Assembly: GCA_046091665.1 (NCBI GenBank)
Contig: JBJTCD010000011.1
Location: forward strand, 1-14,708
Length of the DNA stretch: 14,708 nucleotides
Source: CAIUPE01 sp046091665
GTDB taxonomy: Bacteria; Pseudomonadota; Alphaproteobacteria; Rhizobiales; Beijerinckiaceae
Direction of reading: 5' to 3'
Position 1 is the stretch's first letter, and every line of letters starts with the position of its first letter. The translations under genes and the position numbers were made by a program. Below are positions 7,442 to 13,867 of the stretch, piece after piece. Below the pieces are notes generated by a model. That model was not told the DNA's origin, searched no databases, and was given only the letters and a program-made list of their open reading frames with translations.

Positions 7442-7504
7442 GTCAGAAGTGATGCAGATCGAGAAGGGCAGAGGCTGACTTTGTGACGAGCTCTCGGAGA
7501 GCGC

Positions 7505-9814
7505 TCAACCTGCGATCTTGTCGAAATCGGCAACCGTGCGCGTCGCATCGCGGAAGGCCGCAAGAAGCGCGAGGCGATTTTTGCGGAGTGCGGGATCTTC
7601 CGCATTTACGAGGATCGCTTCAAAAAACGCATCGACCGCCGGGCGTAATTGCGCGAGTTCCCGCATCGCTCCTGCAAAATCTTGTCGCAACACATGTTCA
7701 GCCGCGTGACGCGTCGCGACGCTCAAGATTTCACCGAGCACTTTTTCCTGCGGCTCTTTCAAGAGATGTGCGTCAAACGCACTTTCGTATGTAATGCCGT
7801 CTTTCTTCTCTTCAGCTTTCAAAATATTTGCCGCGCGGCGATAACCTGCGAGAAGATTTTTGCCGTCGTCCGTCGCAAGAAGCGCATCCAAGGCGTCAAC
7901 GCGTTTCACCACAAGCAACAAATCATCATTGCCTGCATCAATGCCAAGCACAGCATCAATCAAATCATGCCGTGCGCCTTTATCGCGCAGATAGACCTTG
8001 AGGCGATCATGGAAGAAAGCGAGGAGATTAATTGATAGAAGCCCAATAGCAAATTCGGCTCGCTTTTCAAAAGATAGTGATGCATCCTTTGTCTTTGCTA
8101 ATGCCATCCAAATGGAATTTTCGTTCGCGTTATCGCGCGTAACTTGATTGCGAAACGGTTCAACCGCTAATCTAATTAGAGGAATCAATGACAGACTTAA
8201 ATCGTTTTCAATTTCGGTTTTCGAGAATCCAAAGGTCGCACGGCGTAACGCATAAGGATCCTTTGAGCCTGTCGGAATTTCATTAATTGCCCAAAAGCCA
8301 ACAAGCGTATCGATCTTATCCGCAAGTGCTACAGCAATCGCAACAGGATCATTCGGAATACGATCTGAAGGGCCCTGTGGCTTGTAATGATCCTCCAGCG
8401 CAATCGCGACCGATGCATCTTCACCTTGGCGCGTGGCGTAATAACGACCCATCAAGCCTTGCACTTCCGGAAACTCGCCAACCATTTCGGACACCAAGTC
8501 CGCTTTGCATAACAGCGCAGCGCGTTCGGCTTTTTTCACGTCCGCTTTGACAAGTGGTGCGAGTTCTTTCGCTAATGCAATAATCCGCTCCACTCGCTCA
8601 TACTGCGTGCCGAGTTTTGCATGGAAAGTGATCGACTTTAATTTTTCCAACCGATCTTCGAGCTTCACTTTCAGATCAGTTTCCCAGAAAAATTTTGCGT
8701 CAGAGAGCCGCGCGCGTACAACTTTCTCATTGCCGCTGATGATGGTCGCGCCATCATCTTTTGCGATCATATTCGAGGTGAGCAGAAATTTATTGGCGAG
8801 TGTTGTTTGGTTCGTGGTTCGACTCGTCCCTTCGGGACGGCTCACCATGAGGGTAGGGTTATACCGCTCACCGTGAGGTGTTGTATGTCCCTCATCCTGA
8901 GCCATCGCCGAAGGCGATGAGTCGAAGGACGGTTTCCTCAGCACAAAACATTTCTGATTGGCACGGATGGTGGCGCGGATCACTTCCGGCGGAATATCGA
9001 GAAATCGCTCTTCAAAAGACCCCATAAGCACTGTCGGCCATTCGACAAGTCCTGCGACTTCTTCAAGAAGGGCTTCATCTTCAACAAGCTCGAGTCCTTG
9101 CGCGAATGCGAGACTCTTTGCGTCATTCAAAATAATGTCCTTGCGGCGATCGGTCGAAAGAACCACTTTCGCCGCTTCAAGCTTTGAAACATAATCATCA
9201 AAGCGACGCACATGAAAAGGTTGAGGCGCAAGGAAGCGATGGCCGTAAGTCACGTCGCCCGATTTGATGCCATCCACTTCAAAATTAACAATTTCAGGCG
9301 TTTCCGTGTCGCTGCCAAAAGTGCATACAATCGAATGCAGCGGACGCACCCACCTGAGAGCGCCGCTTTCAGCCGATGCTTTGCCCCAGCGCATGCTTTT
9401 CGGCCAGGGAAATTCGCAGATGATTGTCGGCATAATTTCGGCAATCACATTTTGTGTCGGTTGGCCTTTGCGCTCAACAATCGCGATATAGAAATCGCCT
9501 TTTTTCGGATCGGATTGAATTGTCGCTTGCGACAAATCAGAGAGTCCTGCACCTTTCAAAAATCCGTCAATCGCTTGTTGCGGTGCGCCGACACGTGGGC
9601 CTTTTTTCTCTTCACGCGTATCGGGCTGATGCGCGGGCAAACCGACAATATGCAGAGCTAAGCGACGTGGTGTCGCGAAAGAAAGCGCAGCTTCATAAGT
9701 ACAACCGCGCTCGACCAGAGCGTTGGTGAGTGCTGATTTTAAATCTTCGGCCGCGCGTCTTTGCATACGGGCGGGAATTTCTTCCGAGAAGAGTTCAAGC
9801 AGCAAATCAGGCAT
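7505..9814 (-). CDS. glyS: Glycyl-tRNA synthetase beta subunit with an in-frame repeat insertion
   Basis: GlyS is the tRNA-binding beta subunit of the alpha2beta2 bacterial glycyl-tRNA synthetase; GlyQ supplies the aminoacylation site. The ATG at 9814 gives MPDLLLELFSEEIPARM, the standard GlyS N-terminus, followed by TPRRLALHI (49-57), GDFYIA, PWPKSMRWG, LRWVRPLHSIV, YGHRFLAP, GLVEWPTVLMGSF, FLDIPPEV and IRANQKCFVLR. The HD-like region contains KADLVSEMVGEFPEVQGLMGRYYA and ADKIDTLVGFWAI, and the C-terminus is an anticodon-binding helical domain with FFEAILVNAEDPALRKNRLALL. At 769 residues it is long (E. coli about 689). Residues about 294-338, between VLR and LANKFLLTSN, are encoded by palindromic repeat DNA and replace a short loop. 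Residues about 518-593 are also divergent and AT-rich. The frame is open throughout, so I call it functional. Ribosome site weak (GAGACC). Confidence 0.95.
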   Translation of the reverse strand: MPDLLLELFSEEIPARMQRRAAEDLKSALTNALVERGCTYEAALSFATPRRLALHIVGLPAHQPDTREEKKGPRVGAPQQAIDGFLKGAGLSDLSQATIQSDPKKGDFYIAIVERKGQPTQNVIAEIMPTIICEFPWPKSMRWGKASAESGALRWVRPLHSIVCTFGSDTETPEIVNFEVDGIKSGDVTYGHRFLAPQPFHVRRFDDYVSKLEAAKVVLSTDRRKDIILNDAKSLAFAQGLELVEDEALLEEVAGLVEWPTVLMGSFEERFLDIPPEVIRATIRANQKCFVLRKPSFDSSPSAMAQDEGHTTPHGERYNPTLMVSRPEGTSRTTNQTTLANKFLLTSNMIAKDDGATIISGNEKVVRARLSDAKFFWETDLKVKLEDRLEKLKSITFHAKLGTQYERVERIIALAKELAPLVKADVKKAERAALLCKADLVSEMVGEFPEVQGLMGRYYATRQGEDASVAIALEDHYKPQGPSDRIPNDPVAIAVALADKIDTLVGFWAINEIPTGSKDPYALRRATFGFSKTEIENDLSLSLIPLIRLAVEPFRNQVTRDNANENSIWMALAKTKDASLSFEKRAEFAIGLLSINLLAFFHDRLKVYLRDKGARHDLIDAVLGIDAGNDDLLLVVKRVDALDALLATDDGKNLLAGYRRAANILKAEEKKDGITYESAFDAHLLKEPQEKVLGEILSVATRHAAEHVLRQDFAGAMRELAQLRPAVDAFFEAILVNAEDPALRKNRLALLAAFRDATRTVADFDKIAG
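8811..8853. repeat. Palindromic repeat copy A inside glyS
   Basis: The core hairpin is CGTCCC (8825-8830), loop TTC, GGGACG (8834-8839), extended by TGGT (8815-8818) pairing with ACCA (8844-8847). Read on the - strand the unit is CCCTCATGGTGAGCC, core, GAGTCGAACCAC. It matches copy B in the opposite orientation. The wider class (TTCGAC, hairpin, GCTCAGGATGAGG) is, from memory, a frequent intergenic repeat in alphaproteobacterial genomes. Here it is read as protein (MVSRPEGTSRTT). Confidence 0.8.
8863..8880. repeat. Partial third copy of the palindromic repeat inside glyS
   Basis: GCTCACCGTGAGG at 8866-8878 repeats, in direct orientation and with one change, the GCTCACCATGAGG flank of copy A at 8840-8852. 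It also forms the small palindrome CTCAC-C-GTGAG. No hairpin core accompanies it, so it looks like a remnant or an end duplication. Confidence 0.5.
8887..8932. repeat. Palindromic repeat copy B inside glyS
   Basis: The core hairpin is CATCGCC (8903-8909), loop GAA, GGCGATG (8913-8919), with outer arms GTCC (8887-8890) and GGAC (8927-8930). On the + strand the unit is CCCTCATCCTGAGCC, core, GAGTCGAAGGAC. It is inverted relative to copy A. In the glyS frame it reads PSFDSSPSAMAQDEGH. Confidence 0.8.
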
Positions 9815-9858
9815 CGCGTAAGGTCTCGCGCGGTTATGGTTTATTGGATCTGTTTATC

Positions 9859-10098
9859 TCAGAGCGCTTTATGCGAGCCATCGCAAAGCGGAGCATTTTT
9901 CGAATGTTTGCAGGCGCAAAAAAACGCTTTCTTGTCTTCTTCCGCCGTCCATTTCATCGGCGAGAAGGATGAGCCCTTATGCGAGCCATCGCAGAAAGGT
10001 TGGTTCTTTGATTGGCCGCATGAACACCAGAAATAGGTTTCTCCGGCTTTCACTTCAACAGGCGAGGGGGCTTTGGCAGCGATATGAGGAGCGGTCAT
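9859..10098 (-). CDS. Small double-CDGSH iron-sulfur protein
   Basis: The ATG at 10098 gives 79 residues; a TTG at 10125 is less likely because AAGGGA lies between them at a usable distance from the ATG. Two complete CDGSH motifs are present: C25-x-C27-x8-C36-D-G-S-H40 and C61-x-C63-x8-C72-D-G-S-H76. Each supplies the three Cys and one His that hold a [2Fe-2S] cluster in the mitoNEET superfamily. The single-chain, two-domain layout resembles mitochondrial CISD3 and its bacterial relatives; there is no membrane anchor or signal peptide, so it is probably cytosolic. Its role is unknown: electron transfer, cluster transfer and redox sensing are all proposed for the family. It lies between glyQ (55-base gap) and glyS (44-base gap) on the same strand, so it is probably co-transcribed with both synthetase subunits. 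Confidence 0.9.
   Translation of the reverse strand: MTAPHIAAKAPSPVEVKAGETYFWCSCGQSKNQPFCDGSHKGSSFSPMKWTAEEDKKAFFCACKHSKNAPLCDGSHKAL
9869..9993. repeat. 17-base direct repeat encoding both CDGSH motifs
   Basis: TTATGCGAGCCATCGCA occurs at 9869-9885 and again at 9977-9993, encoding the CDGSHK core of each half. Identity across third codon positions points to internal duplication or gene-conversion-like homogenisation rather than protein-level constraint alone. Confidence 0.7.
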
Positions 10099-10153
10099 GT
10101 GTCTGTTTCCCTTTTTTGAAATCAATTTGTTTTCATCATACGCATGCGGCTCC

Positions 10154-11065
10154 TCAGGCGCCGCCGCCTTCCGTCTTCAACCATGCTTCGCCACAGGATT
10201 TGGCGAGTTCACGCACGCGGAAAATATAGCTTTGTCTTTCGGTCACTGAAATCACGCCGCGCGCATCTAGCAAATTGAACAGATGCGAGGCTTTGATACA
10301 TTGATCATAAGCAGGCAAAACCATCAAATGGCGTTCGCCCTTCGCACCGAAATCGAGAAGCGCTTTGCATTCAGCTTCCGCATCTTTGAAATGTTCAGCG
10401 AGTTTTTCCGTATTCGCTGCTTCAAAATTATGGCGCGAATATTCTTGCTCGGCTTGCAGAAAGACATCGCCATAGGAAATGCGATCTTCGCCCTCAAGCC
10501 CGTTGAAATTCAAATCATAAACATTCTCGACGCCTTGCACATACATCGCAAGACGTTCAAGCCCATAGGTCAATTCACCAGAGACGGGCGAACATTCAAT
10601 GCCTGCGACTTGTTGGAAGTAAGTGAATTGACTTACTTCCATCCCGTCGCACCAACATTCCCACCCTAAGCCCCATGCACCAAGCGTCGGGCTTTCCCAA
10701 TCATCTTCAACGAAACGAATGTCATGCAATTCGGGATCAATTCCGATTGCATAAAGCGAATTGAGATAGAGATCCTGCAAATTCGCCGGCGATGGTTTCA
10801 TGATCACTTGATATTGATAGTAATGCTGCAAGCGATTGGGGTTCTCGCCATAGCGTCCATCTTTCGGACGACGCGAAGGTTGCACATAGGCAGCGCGCCA
10901 ATGTTTTGGACCGAGCGCGCGCAAAGTTGTTGCCGGATGAAAGGTGCCCGCGCCCACTTCCATGTCATAGGGTTGTAAAATCACGCAGCCTTGCTCCGCC
11001 CAAAAGCGATTGAGCGTTAAAATCAAGGCTTGAAAGGATTTTTTTGGATTCAAGGCGTCGGTCAT
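10154..11065 (-). CDS. glyQ: Glycyl-tRNA synthetase alpha subunit
   Basis: GlyQ is the class II catalytic subunit that activates glycine with ATP and charges tRNA-Gly, in complex with GlyS. The ATG at 11065 gives 303 residues, normal for the family; a TTG at 11077 is less likely. Near-invariant stretches are FQALILTLNRFWAEQGC (11-27), ILQPYDMEVGAGTFHPAT (29-46), WRAAYVQPSRRPKDGRYG (56-73, motif 2), NPNRLQHYYQYQVIMKPSP (75-93), FVEDDWESPTLGAWGLGWE, WCDGMEVSQFTYFQQVAG, LTYGLERLAMY (motif 3) and YDLNFNG. The C-terminal helices include HLFNLLDARGVISVTER and RVRELAKSC. It is the first gene of the glyQ-CDGSH-glyS set and follows ispE after a 114-base gap holding a hairpin and a possible promoter. 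Only a weak GGAA ribosome site is seen. Confidence 0.97.
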   Translation of the reverse strand: MTDALNPKKSFQALILTLNRFWAEQGCVILQPYDMEVGAGTFHPATTLRALGPKHWRAAYVQPSRRPKDGRYGENPNRLQHYYQYQVIMKPSPANLQDLYLNSLYAIGIDPELHDIRFVEDDWESPTLGAWGLGWECWCDGMEVSQFTYFQQVAGIECSPVSGELTYGLERLAMYVQGVENVYDLNFNGLEGEDRISYGDVFLQAEQEYSRHNFEAANTEKLAEHFKDAEAECKALLDFGAKGERHLMVLPAYDQCIKASHLFNLLDARGVISVTERQSYIFRVRELAKSCGEAWLKTEGGGA

Positions 11066-11113
11066 GGCGTTCCGCAAAGTGATGAAAGCGCGCTCAGAAA
11101 CAGGGGGTTCATA

Positions 11114-11139
11114 GGCGCGGGCACCGTATGGTCCGCGCC
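11114..11139. other. GC-rich hairpin between ispE and glyQ
   Basis: GGCGCGG (11114-11120) pairs perfectly with CCGCGCC (11133-11139). Inside, ACC (11123-11125) pairs with GGT (11130-11132) around GTAT, leaving a two-base bulge. No T-run follows on the - strand, so it may be a factor-assisted terminator for ispE or part of the glyQ leader. No tRNA or T-box elements were recognised here. Confidence 0.4.
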
Positions 11140-11151
11140 GCCAAGGGTCAA
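11123..11151 (-). promoter_or_regulatory. Possible sigma70-type promoter of glyQ
   Basis: On the - strand, TTGACC (11151-11146, 5 of 6), a 17-base spacer and TACGGT (11128-11123, 3 of 6) lie about 60-85 bases before the glyQ ATG. The -10 box is poor and overlaps the hairpin, so this is tentative. Confidence 0.3.
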
Positions 11152-11179
11152 GACCGGGTATCCCCGCGTGGTTAAACGA

Positions 11180-12055
11180 TCATCGAAAGAGCGTGGGTTT
11201 GATCCACCAGTCCGGATGCTCTCTTTTCAACTGGCGCGCGGCGGTTGCAGCGGCGCGGCAAGACGGAAAAAGACCAAAGACGGTGGCACCCGAACCCGAC
11301 ATGCGCGTCAATCGACAAGAGGGCAGCGACGCGATGGCTTTTTTTACATCACCAATGGCGGGTTGCAGGGCAATCGCCGCGGCTTCCATATCGTTGCGCC
11401 CCGCTTCCAGCACTGAGAAAAAACTGTCCTCGGACATTTTGTCGGTAAAGCGCGGATGCGGTGGCGCTTTATGCGTTTCACCGCGCGCCAAACCGATTTT
11501 AGCAAACACGTCCGGTGTGGCGCTCGTCTTTAACGGATTGACCACAAGCGCGAAGAGCTGCGGTAAAGCAATCGGCGCGTCTAGCGTTTCACCAATGCCG
11601 CGCATCATGCGTGATCGGCTTTCAAGGCATACAGGAACATCAGCGCCTGTTTCTAAAGCGGCTTCCCGCATACGCGGGTCATCAAGCGAAAGATGATTGA
11701 GTTTTGCGAGTAAGCGCAAGGCCGCTGCGGCATCGGCTGAACCGCCGCCCATACCCGAGGCAAGCGGTAAAGATTTCACAAGATGAAATTTGCCGATGCG
11801 CAAATTTTCAACGCGCGTTGCAAGTGCATGCGCGGCTTTGAGAATATGATTATCCGCGTCGCTTTTTAACGCAGAACTTTGCGGGCCCGAAAGTGAGAGG
11901 GATAAGTGAGAGCCTTCAACCAAAGTAAGCTCATCGCCGAAGGCAGCGAAAGTCACAAGACTTTCAAGATCGTGATAACCGTCGTCACGACAGCAGAGAA
12001 TATGAAGGGTCAAATTGATCTTGGCACGCGCGCGCGCTTTACCGACCCATGCCAT
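11180..12055 (-). CDS. ispE: 4-diphosphocytidyl-2-C-methyl-D-erythritol kinase
   Basis: IspE phosphorylates the 2-hydroxyl of CDP-methylerythritol with ATP, the fourth step of the MEP pathway to isopentenyl diphosphate. The 291-residue protein has normal length. GHMP-kinase features are the N-terminal ARAKINLTLHI with Lys12, GYHDLESLV (26-34), the glycine-rich ATP loop PLASGMGGGSADAAAALRLL (97-116), ETGADVPVCL with the catalytic Asp139, FALVVNP, and the C-terminal LTRMSGSGATVFGLF. The ATG at 12055 lies six bases after the TPR gene stop; the GGCGGGTAAAAG stretch overlapping that stop is its likely ribosome site, implying translational coupling. Downstream, 114 bases separate it from glyQ. Its enzyme role is unrelated to its neighbours, as is usual at this locus. 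Confidence 0.96.
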   Translation of the reverse strand: MAWVGKARARAKINLTLHILCCRDDGYHDLESLVTFAAFGDELTLVEGSHLSLSLSGPQSSALKSDADNHILKAAHALATRVENLRIGKFHLVKSLPLASGMGGGSADAAAALRLLAKLNHLSLDDPRMREAALETGADVPVCLESRSRMMRGIGETLDAPIALPQLFALVVNPLKTSATPDVFAKIGLARGETHKAPPHPRFTDKMSEDSFFSVLEAGRNDMEAAAIALQPAIGDVKKAIASLPSCRLTRMSGSGATVFGLFPSCRAAATAARQLKREHPDWWIKPTLFR

Positions 12056-12061
12056 CCGCTT

Positions 12062-13813
12062 TTACCCGCCAGATCCCGATGTGAGGGGCGGAAGCCCCTT
12101 TTCGATCTTCTCAAGAATTTTTGGCAAGTCTTCCGGTTCGGGATTGAGATCGCGCGCATGGTTCCATTGAAAGCGCGCTTCTCTTTCGCGACCCAATCGC
12201 CAATAGACATCACCCAAATGATCATTGATGGTGGGATCAGCGGCTTTAAGATCAACCGCCTTCTCCATCAATTGCAGTGCCTTGTCATATTGACCCAAAC
12301 GATAATAGGCCCAACCAAGACTATCAACGATATAACCATCGGTCGGTTGTTGTTCGACCGCGCGACGAAGCATTTTGAACGCTTCATCAAGATTGGTGTT
12401 TTGCTCAACCCAAGAATAGCCAAGATAATTGAGCACCAAAGGTTGATCGGGTGAAAGCTCAAGCGCTTTTCTGAAATCCGCTTCCGCTTCGGGCCAGCGC
12501 TTTAAACGCTCATAGGCAATACCGCGCGAATAAAAAAGACTCCAGTGGCCGGGCGTGGGTTGGCCTAAAGCCGCAATCGCTGCGGAATAAGTTTCTGCCG
12601 CGTCTTTGAAGGCTTTGCGTGCGCGATACACATTGCCCAACGCAATCAAAGGTTCAATTTCATCTTTGTTATCGAGAGAAACCGATTTCAAAACCGCGAC
12701 CGCTTCGTCTTTTTCTCCAAGCTGTTCGAGATTGAGCGCGCGTTGAACATCGGCCGTTAAACGTAAAGGCGATGTTTGTTCAATGAGTGCGTAAGCTGTG
12801 ATCGCGGATTGCGGCTGTTTCAACCGCTCATAAGTATCGGCAATCGCAAGGGCTGCGAGATTGTGATTGGGGGATAAATAATGCGCGAGGCGCAAATAGA
12901 TGAGCGAGGCGAGCTCATCGCCATCGCGCGTCACCGCACTGCCGAGACCATAAAGCACTTCGGCGATGCCATCGCTTTCATCGCGAATTTCATCTTCAAC
13001 CGCTTTGCCTTGTTCAAGATTGGCAATTGCAGCACGGACCAAAGGATGCCGCGGATAGAGGCGCTTTAATTGACGATAGACGGAGAGTGCTTCGTCTGTC
13101 TCTTTCTGCGAGATCAAAAACTGCGCGTAGAGATCTGCGGTTCTGAGTGTTTGCGGATCTGCTTCATAAGCCGCTTTCAGAGCTTTGCGTGCTTCATCCG
13201 CCTTACCGCCGACTTTTGCAATCAAGCCGCGATGCAAAAGACGAAACACTTTTGCGCCCGGCTCATCCGCAATGCGATCAACCGCTTCAAAGGCCCGTTT
13301 GATATTCCCGCTGCCTTGGTAGCTCCAGGCGTTTAAGAGGTCCGCTGTGATGTCGCTCGATTGATTGCGGTCGCCGCGTCGAAAAATGCTGCGCGCGGTC
13401 TGGAAATTTTTGTCTTTAATCGCACGCACACCTTGGGCGAGCCGCGCAATGCCGCTGCCCGAATTGCGTTTCGCAACAGTATCGGCAAGCGGCAAAGCTT
13501 CCGTCATCTTGCCTTCGGCAAGAAGCGTGACAAAAGCGCGCTCGGCGAGGTCGGCGCTGCGTGGATCAAATTTGATTGATTCTGAATAATAACGCGACGC
13601 TGATGTCGGATCATTCAACATGCCCGCAACAAGGGCAGCGAGATAATTGCCCGAAAGCGTATTGGCAAAATCTGTGTCGGCGCGTGTACCCGATGCGGTA
13701 AACGCGTAAACACCGATTAGGCTAATCAGCATCAGGCCGCGCGATAATACGCGCGCCCTGGTCGCGAGAAGCGACGAGCGGGAAACTATCGAAATCGGGA
13801 AATGGTCCATCAT
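12062..13813 (-). CDS. TPR-repeat protein with N-terminal signal or anchor segment
   Basis: Using the ATG at 13813 (a second ATG follows directly; a TTG at 13825 is less likely) the protein has 583 residues. A basic N-terminus and hydrophobic segment (about 27-40, LMLISLIGVYAFTA) followed by GTRA-DTD suggest Sec export to the periplasm, with either cleavage near residue 45 or membrane anchoring. The rest is helical repeats: degenerate TPR-like pairs through the middle (for example YYSESIKFDPRSADLAERAF and ALKAAYEADPQTLRTADLYA), and clear TPR units in the last third, including YSRGIAYERLKRWPEAEADF, VLNYLGYSWVEQ, IVDSLGWAYYRLGQYDKAL and INDHLGDVYWRLGREREARF. TPR domains are scaffolds for protein partners; the partner is unknown. 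Proteins of this type often stand between ETF-ubiquinone oxidoreductase and ispE in alphaproteobacteria. It is coupled to ispE, with a 54-base gap after the upstream gene and no strong ribosome site. Confidence 0.85.
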   Translation of the reverse strand: MMDHFPISIVSRSSLLATRARVLSRGLMLISLIGVYAFTASGTRADTDFANTLSGNYLAALVAGMLNDPTSASRYYSESIKFDPRSADLAERAFVTLLAEGKMTEALPLADTVAKRNSGSGIARLAQGVRAIKDKNFQTARSIFRRGDRNQSSDITADLLNAWSYQGSGNIKRAFEAVDRIADEPGAKVFRLLHRGLIAKVGGKADEARKALKAAYEADPQTLRTADLYAQFLISQKETDEALSVYRQLKRLYPRHPLVRAAIANLEQGKAVEDEIRDESDGIAEVLYGLGSAVTRDGDELASLIYLRLAHYLSPNHNLAALAIADTYERLKQPQSAITAYALIEQTSPLRLTADVQRALNLEQLGEKDEAVAVLKSVSLDNKDEIEPLIALGNVYRARKAFKDAAETYSAAIAALGQPTPGHWSLFYSRGIAYERLKRWPEAEADFRKALELSPDQPLVLNYLGYSWVEQNTNLDEAFKMLRRAVEQQPTDGYIVDSLGWAYYRLGQYDKALQLMEKAVDLKAADPTINDHLGDVYWRLGREREARFQWNHARDLNPEPEDLPKILEKIEKGLPPLTSGSGG

Positions 13814-13867
13814 CGATCGATACAAACTGTTCCCGGATTTGAAAAGGCCTCTAGAGCGGAGCAGCGA

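Noticed and set aside
7441..7506. Inverted repeats AGTCAG/CTGACT and GAGC-CTC/GAG-GCTC at the end of glyS as an intrinsic terminator
   Set aside because: Stems are short or have a mismatch or a 28-base loop, and no T-run follows on the - strand; the evidence is too weak to call.
8505..8876. 123-codon + strand open frame opposite glyS, ending in the repeat insertion
   Set aside because: It is a shadow of the GlyS frame with a Ser/Arg-rich composition; there is no reason to think it is translated.
8811..8935. glyS as a pseudogene split by a mobile repeat
   Set aside because: The frame is open from start to stop and conserved GlyS motifs resume immediately after the insert, so an expressed full-length protein is the simpler reading.
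11101..11170. Possible tRNA or T-box in the ispE-glyQ gap
   Set aside because: There is no TTC-loop motif, no acceptor stem pairing and no T-box sequence; only a simple hairpin is supported.
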